Shown here piece after piece: positions 59,951 through 64,000 of a stretch of 64,000 nt of DNA (its first letter is position 1; the number at the start of each line of letters is the position of its first letter). Both the position numbers and the translations under genes were made by a program. The DNA is from Acinetobacter piscicola (GTDB lineage: Bacteria; Pseudomonadota; Gammaproteobacteria; Pseudomonadales; Moraxellaceae). The stretch covers positions 62,001 through 126,000 of the forward strand of contig NZ_CP048661.1 of NCBI RefSeq assembly GCF_015218165.1. The letters run 5' to 3'. A model generated the notes under the pieces. The model was not told the origin of the DNA and did not search any database. It was given only the letters and a program-made list of their open reading frames with translations.

Positions 59951-60688
59951 ATGCGCAGGACGAAGCCAGTAGCCGCGCCGATGGTGGCGCGGGTCTATCT
60001 GCGCGTCAGCACCGACGCGCAGGACTTGGAACGCCAAGAGGCGATCACTACGGCCGCGAAGGCCGCCGGCTACTACGTCGCCGGCATCTACCGTGAGAAG
60101 GCATCCGGCGCACGCGCCGACCGGCCTGAGCTGCTGCGCATGATCGGCGACCTACAGCCCGGCGAGGTGGTCATTGCCGAGAAGATCGACCGCATCAGCC
60201 GCCTACCTTTGCCCGAGGCCGAGCGCCTGGTGGCCTCGATACAGGCCAAAGGCGCACGCCTGGCCGTCCCTGGCGTGGTCGATCTATCCGACCTGGCGGC
60301 CGAGGCCCAGGGCGTCGCCAAGATCGTGCTGGAAGCCGTGCAGATCATGCTTTTTCGCCTGGCCTTGCAGATGGCCCGCGACGACTACGAGGACAGGCGC
60401 GAACGCCAGCGCCAAGGCATTGAGTTGGCCCGCCAGGCCGGGCGGTACAAGGGCCGCCGTGCTGATCCGAAGCGCCGCGCCCAAGTTGTCGCGCTGCGCA
60501 AGTCCGGCTACAGCATCAACAAGACCGCCGAGCTGGCCTGGTACAGTGCGGCCCAGGTGAAACGGATATGGGCCGAGGTCAGCCAGGCCGAAGCGAAGCA
60601 GCACGGCGCGTTCGTGGAGGACGCATTGACGGAAGCCGATGCCCTGGCCGCTGTCGGCCAGGATGAGCGCCAGGAGGAAAGGGCATGA
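59951..60688 (+). CDS. res: Serine recombinase (resolvase) next to tet(X)
   Basis: A 245-aa small serine recombinase. VARVYLRVSTDAQDLERQE holds the catalytic Ser; EKIDRISRL and the C-terminal helix-turn-helix (SGYSINKTAELAWYSAAQVK) complete it. GC-rich, unlike the tet(X) just upstream, so the joint at about 59810-59940 fuses two sources. Confidence 0.9.
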   Translation: MRRTKPVAAPMVARVYLRVSTDAQDLERQEAITTAAKAAGYYVAGIYREKASGARADRPELLRMIGDLQPGEVVIAEKIDRISRLPLPEAERLVASIQAKGARLAVPGVVDLSDLAAEAQGVAKIVLEAVQIMLFRLALQMARDDYEDRRERQRQGIELARQAGRYKGRRADPKRRAQVVALRKSGYSINKTAELAWYSAAQVKRIWAEVSQAEAKQHGAFVEDALTEADALAAVGQDERQEERA

Positions 60689-60909
60689 AGAAGCCGAACC
60701 AAGACGACGAGCCGTTTTTCATCACCGAGGAGATTGCGGCCGAAATGATCGCCGGCGGCTATGAGTTCGAGCTGCCGCCCATTCCTTGCACCATCCGCCT
60801 ACGCGACGTGCTGGAGCGCATGACCGATGCTGAGCTAGCATTGCAGCCGGGCGAGATCGCCGACCAGGAGCGTGAACGCTGCCGGCGCAAGCCGTGTTCA
60901 ACCTCATGA
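60685..60909 (+). CDS. Small hypothetical protein after resolvase
   Basis: A 74-aa GC-rich frame, MKKPNQDDEPFFITEEIAAE and IRLRDVLERMTDAELALQPG, overlapping the resolvase end by 4 bp (ATGA). The last residues (RRKPCSTS) look non-native, so the C terminus may be cut at the joint to AT-rich DNA. No family is recognised. Confidence 0.6.
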   Translation: MKKPNQDDEPFFITEEIAAEMIAGGYEFELPPIPCTIRLRDVLERMTDAELALQPGEIADQERERCRRKPCSTS

Positions 60910-60996
60910 TCTGGTCATGGTATTTTTCATGGCACTGAGCCTGATAGTTCTTGCAAATTGTTGTCACTAAAGGGTTTTGTGTGCTTGTTTACAATC

Positions 60997-62842
60997 GAGT
61001 GGGAGTGACGGGCACTGGCTGGCAATGTCTAGCAACGGCAGGCATTTCGGCTGAGGGTAAAAGAACTTTCCGCTAAGCGATAGACTGTATGTAAACACAG
61101 TATTGCAAGGACGCGGAACATGCCTCATGTGGCGGCCAGGACGGCCAGCCGGGATCGGGATACTGGTCGTTACCAGAGCCACCGACCCGAGCAAACCCTT
61201 CTCTATCAGATCGTTGACGAGTATTACCCGGCATTCGCTGCGCTTATGGCAGAGCAGGGAAAGGAATTGCCGGGCTATGTGCAACGGGAATTTGAAGAAT
61301 TTCTCCAATGCGGGCGGCTGGAGCATGGCTTTCTACGGGTTCGCTGCGAGTCTTGCCACGCCGAGCACCTGGTCGCTTTCAGCTGTAAGCGTCGCGGTTT
61401 CTGCCCGAGCTGTGGGGCGCGGCGGATGGCCGAAAGTGCCGCCTTGCTGGTTGATGAAGTACTGCCTGAACAACCCATGCGTCAGTGGGTGTTGAGCTTC
61501 CCGTTTCAGCTGCGTTTCCTGTTTGCCAGCCGGCCCGAGATCATGGGGTGGGTGCTGGGCATCGTTTACCGCGTCATTGCCACGCACCTGGTCAAGAAAG
61601 CGGGCCATACCCACCAAGTGGCCAAGACGGGCGCGGTCACCCTGATCCAGCGTTTTGGATCGGCGCTCAATCTGAATGTTCACTTCCACATGCTGTTTCT
61701 CGACGGTGTGTATGTCGAGCAATCCCACGGCTCAGCGCGTTTCCGCTGGGTCAAGGCGCCGACCAGCCCAGAGCTCACCCAGCTGACGCACACCATCGCC
61801 CACCGGGTGGGTCGCTATCTGGAACGGCAAGGCCTGCTGGAACGGGATGTCGAAAACAGCTATCTGGCCTCGGATGCGGTGGATGACGACCCGATGACAC
61901 CCCTGCTGGGGCACTCGATCACTTACCGTATCGCTGTCGGTTCACAGGCGGGGCGAAAGGTGTTCACTTTGCAAACTCTGCCGACCAGTGGTGATCCGTT
62001 CGGTGACGGGATTGGCAAGGTAGCCGGGTCCAGCCTGCACGCCGGCGTGGCGGCCAGGGCCGATGAACGCAAGAAGCTCGAACGGCTGTGCCGGTACATC
62101 AGCCGCCCGGCGGTATCCGAGAAGCGGCTGTCGTTAACACGAGGCGGCAACGTGCGCTACCAGCTCAAGACGCCGTACCGGGACGGCACCACGCACGTCA
62201 TTTTCGAACCATTGGATTTCATTGCAAGGCTGGCCGCCCTGGTACCGAAGCCCAGAGTCAACCTAACCCGCTTCCACGGGGTGTTCGCACCCAACAGTCG
62301 GCACCGGGCGTTGGTCACGCCGGCAAAACGGGGCAGGGGCAACAAGGTCAGGGTGGCTGATGAACCGGCAACACCAGCACAACGGCGAGCGTCGATGACA
62401 TGGGCGCAACGGCTCAAGCGTGTTTTCAATATCGACATCGAGACCTGCAGCGGCTGCGGCGGCGCCATGAAAGTCATCGCCTGCATTGAAGACCCTATAG
62501 TGATCAAGCAGATCCTTGATCACCTGAAGCACAAAGCCGAAACCAGCGGGACCAGGGCGTTACCCGAAAGCCGGGCGCCACCGGCTGAGCTGCTCCTGGG
62601 TCTGTTTGACTGACGAGCCTGAAGGCCAACGATACCAATCAAAATGCTGCGTTCACAGCGCCGCGGCAGGGATCCGCCGTGCTGGTTGTCGGAAAAGGAG
62701 CCGCTAGTGGGAAAGAGGAGGGTAAATTTTCAGCGTTGCTGGCTCCCCGTCAGCCGGATTGGGTTGCATCGCAGGGGTGTCGAAAGAGTCAACTGCGGTC
62801 CAAAGCTGTTGGACTTGGGTGAAAAGGGCGTTTATTCTTCCT
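60997..62842 (+). mobile_element. ISCR2/ISVsa3, complete
   Basis: About 1.85 kb, the full length for ISCR2. The limits are set by comparison with the two partial copies: the left end shares GAGTGGGAGTGACGGG with 54311, the right end shares ATTCTTCCT with 51058. There are no inverted repeats or target duplications, as expected for IS91-like rolling-circle elements. Confidence 0.9.
61120..62613 (+). CDS. ISCR2 (ISVsa3) rolling-circle transposase
   Basis: A 497-aa IS91-family HUH-type transposase, intact. The N-terminal zinc-binding CESCHAEHLVAFSCKRRGFC and PSCG are followed by NLNVHFHMLFLDGVYVE (HUH motif HFH) and a C-terminal CSGCGGAMKVIAC. It can mobilise adjacent DNA by read-through, and with the partial copies it can drive homologous recombination that excises tet(X) circles. 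Confidence 0.95.
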   Translation: MPHVAARTASRDRDTGRYQSHRPEQTLLYQIVDEYYPAFAALMAEQGKELPGYVQREFEEFLQCGRLEHGFLRVRCESCHAEHLVAFSCKRRGFCPSCGARRMAESAALLVDEVLPEQPMRQWVLSFPFQLRFLFASRPEIMGWVLGIVYRVIATHLVKKAGHTHQVAKTGAVTLIQRFGSALNLNVHFHMLFLDGVYVEQSHGSARFRWVKAPTSPELTQLTHTIAHRVGRYLERQGLLERDVENSYLASDAVDDDPMTPLLGHSITYRIAVGSQAGRKVFTLQTLPTSGDPFGDGIGKVAGSSLHAGVAARADERKKLERLCRYISRPAVSEKRLSLTRGGNVRYQLKTPYRDGTTHVIFEPLDFIARLAALVPKPRVNLTRFHGVFAPNSRHRALVTPAKRGRGNKVRVADEPATPAQRRASMTWAQRLKRVFNIDIETCSGCGGAMKVIACIEDPIVIKQILDHLKHKAETSGTRALPESRAPPAELLLGLFD

Positions 62843-63286
62843 ATACGTGAACCGCATCCTACGGAATGAGTAACCCTTGCCCTATTGTGAGTAGAACGTC
62901 GTATAATTCAAACGAAAGCAGTTAATAGGTATGAAATATCACAGCACAAAAGAGCGACAGGACATGTTTAGATGATGTTATTATAAAATAATAACATCAT
63001 GGATGAATAAAAAATAATTTTCTATCTTTACAACTATGTTATACTTCTATGATAAGGCTATGATGGCAAAGCCTTGGTTTTCCTAATCAAATAGTCGCCG
63101 AGATGGCTTCAATGCGACAGTAGGTCTACTGTCTCACAATTAATTCATGTATCAGATTTTTGTTCCCTGATGGGAAGTGTTATCCATACGAAAAGAATAT
63201 GGGTAAAGTGTTACACCTGTATATGACATTCAGAATGTCCTGTCGGGGGAACTGGTACCAATTTAATAAAAGAAAACAGTATAGAA
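62843..63286. promoter_or_regulatory. Leader region of the macrolide phosphotransferase gene
   Basis: There is no gene between ISCR2 and the mph start. It contains a perfect 29-bp palindrome at 62972-63000 (ATGATGTTATTAT, AAA, and its complement) that could be a repressor operator or terminator. The AT-rich stretch at 63030-63060 is a likely promoter area. Confidence 0.45.
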
Positions 63287-64000
63287 ATGACAATCGAAGA
63301 TATGCAAACATTAGCCCTAGAGCATGGGCTGAGAATTTCGGAAGAGATGAGCGTCAATGAGATGGGCATCGACTTTAGAGTTGCCTTTGTAAAGGAAGTA
63401 AACGGTGAGAACTGGGTACTCCGTATACCTCGAAGAAGCGATATGCTTGAACAAATCGAAAATGAAAGTAGAATATTGGATTTAGCCAAAAGAAACCTGT
63501 CGATCAATGTCCCTGATTGGAAAATTGTATCGGAGCGCCTAATAGCCTACCCTTTACTGGAGGATGCGCCTGCTCTGACATTCGATGCGATAACACATGA
63601 GGTTTCTTGGAACATAGATCGCGATAGCATAGCTTATGTGGAGTCTCTGGCAAAATCATTGGCCGAATTACATCGTATTACAGCTGACGATGTGAGAAAG
63701 AGCAACTTGAAAATAATGACTCCAAGTGAATTGAGGACCGAAATAGCTGACCGTATCCACTTGGTGAAATCTGAGATAGGTATCAGCGAGCCGTTGGAAA
63801 ACAGATACCGTAGATGGTTGGACAATGACCCTTTGTGGCCTGAATTCACTTGTTTCATCCATGGCGATCTCTATGCAGGGCATGTCTTAACCTCGAAGGA
63901 AGGTAAGACCTCTGGTATCATAGATTGGTCTACTGCGCATATGGGTGATCCTGCACTGGACTTTTCTGGTCACGTATCGGTTTTTGGAGAGGATAGCCTG
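63287..64000 (+). CDS. Macrolide 2'-phosphotransferase, Mph(E)/(F)/(G) group, cut by window end
   Basis: 238 codons, open to the last base. MTIEDMQTLALEHGLRISEE and WVLRIPRRSDMLEQIENES start an APH-fold kinase. The catalytic CFIHGDLYAGHVL and the metal-binding SGIIDWSTAHMGDPALDFSG are present. It resembles Mph(E) throughout (KSEIGISEPLENRYRRWLDN) with many substitutions, so it is a different member of the group. It would inactivate 14- and 15-membered macrolides with GTP. The usual partner msr(E) is not upstream. Confidence 0.88.
   Translation, partial: MTIEDMQTLALEHGLRISEEMSVNEMGIDFRVAFVKEVNGENWVLRIPRRSDMLEQIENESRILDLAKRNLSINVPDWKIVSERLIAYPLLEDAPALTFDAITHEVSWNIDRDSIAYVESLAKSLAELHRITADDVRKSNLKIMTPSELRTEIADRIHLVKSEIGISEPLENRYRRWLDNDPLWPEFTCFIHGDLYAGHVLTSKEGKTSGIIDWSTAHMGDPALDFSGHVSVFGEDSL

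Noticed and set aside
63160..63360. 66-codon plus frame overlapping the mph start
   Set aside because: It overlaps the well-supported phosphotransferase in another frame and has no family features.

Overview
The window is accessory DNA of an Acinetobacter-type gammaproteobacterium. The evidence is a low-GC backbone, a complete ISAba1, several IS1006-type elements, a CzcI-type czc locus, an ANT(3'')-II-like gene and a long-leader UmuD. No replication or transfer gene is visible, so plasmid and chromosomal island cannot be separated. At least 16 complete or broken insertion sequences cut it into blocks. The GC-rich stretches after 49.8 kb (ISCR2/ISVsa3, IS26, resolvase) and the AT-rich tet(X) genes differ in base use from the Acinetobacter backbone and look imported.

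Layout. 0-10.4 kb: a 5'- and 3'-broken feoB, a CadR-like MerR regulator, a complete Zn/Cd/Co efflux locus (czcI, czcC, czcB, czcA, czcD) and a small secreted peptide gene. 10.4-21.9 kb: an IS-rich zone (IS5 pieces, three complete IS1006 plus fragments, an IS1006/IS1008-like mosaic split by IS630, ISAba1, IS3) carrying butanediol dehydrogenase, oleate hydratase and a second secreted peptide gene. 21.9-26 kb: hipBA and a yhfG-fic pair whose fic has a stop codon. 26-33.4 kb: three co-directional genes that look like a large tyrosine-recombinase module; an IS3 splits the third. 33.4-41.9 kb: an SOS block (umuDC, SRAP protein), an ImmA/IrrE protease pair, an orphan phosphoribosyltransferase and a P4-type integrase. 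41.9-44.6 kb: a hicB gene split exactly by a 2.3-kb metal cassette (merR, transglutaminase-like gene, czcD, czcA tail). 44.6-49.8 kb: small genes, an aminoglycoside nucleotidyltransferase, a DUF523/TudS protein and IS3-family elements. 49.8-64 kb: a resistance region built from ISCR2 and IS26: ISCR2', fabF', SnoaL-like gene, tet(X3), EstT-like esterase, guaA', ISCR2', IS26, lysR', aph(3')-Ia, IS26, xerD', a second tet(X), resolvase, complete ISCR2, and a macrolide phosphotransferase gene cut by the window end.

How the genes fit together. The metal genes form two partly redundant modules. Each has a MerR/CadR operator with the 19-bp promoter spacer of metal-activated promoters, and both modules were rearranged. 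The resistance region combines tetracycline inactivation (two Tet(X) monooxygenases), probable macrolide inactivation (esterase and phosphotransferase) and aminoglycoside modification (aph(3')-Ia and the ANT gene).

The least explained content is the large recombinase module at 26.1-33.4 kb, the cassette that splits hicB without IS ends, and a two-member family of secreted peptides (shared ADGGLxFLEKNL motif) that share an upstream ATTACA-N4-TGTAAT dyad.
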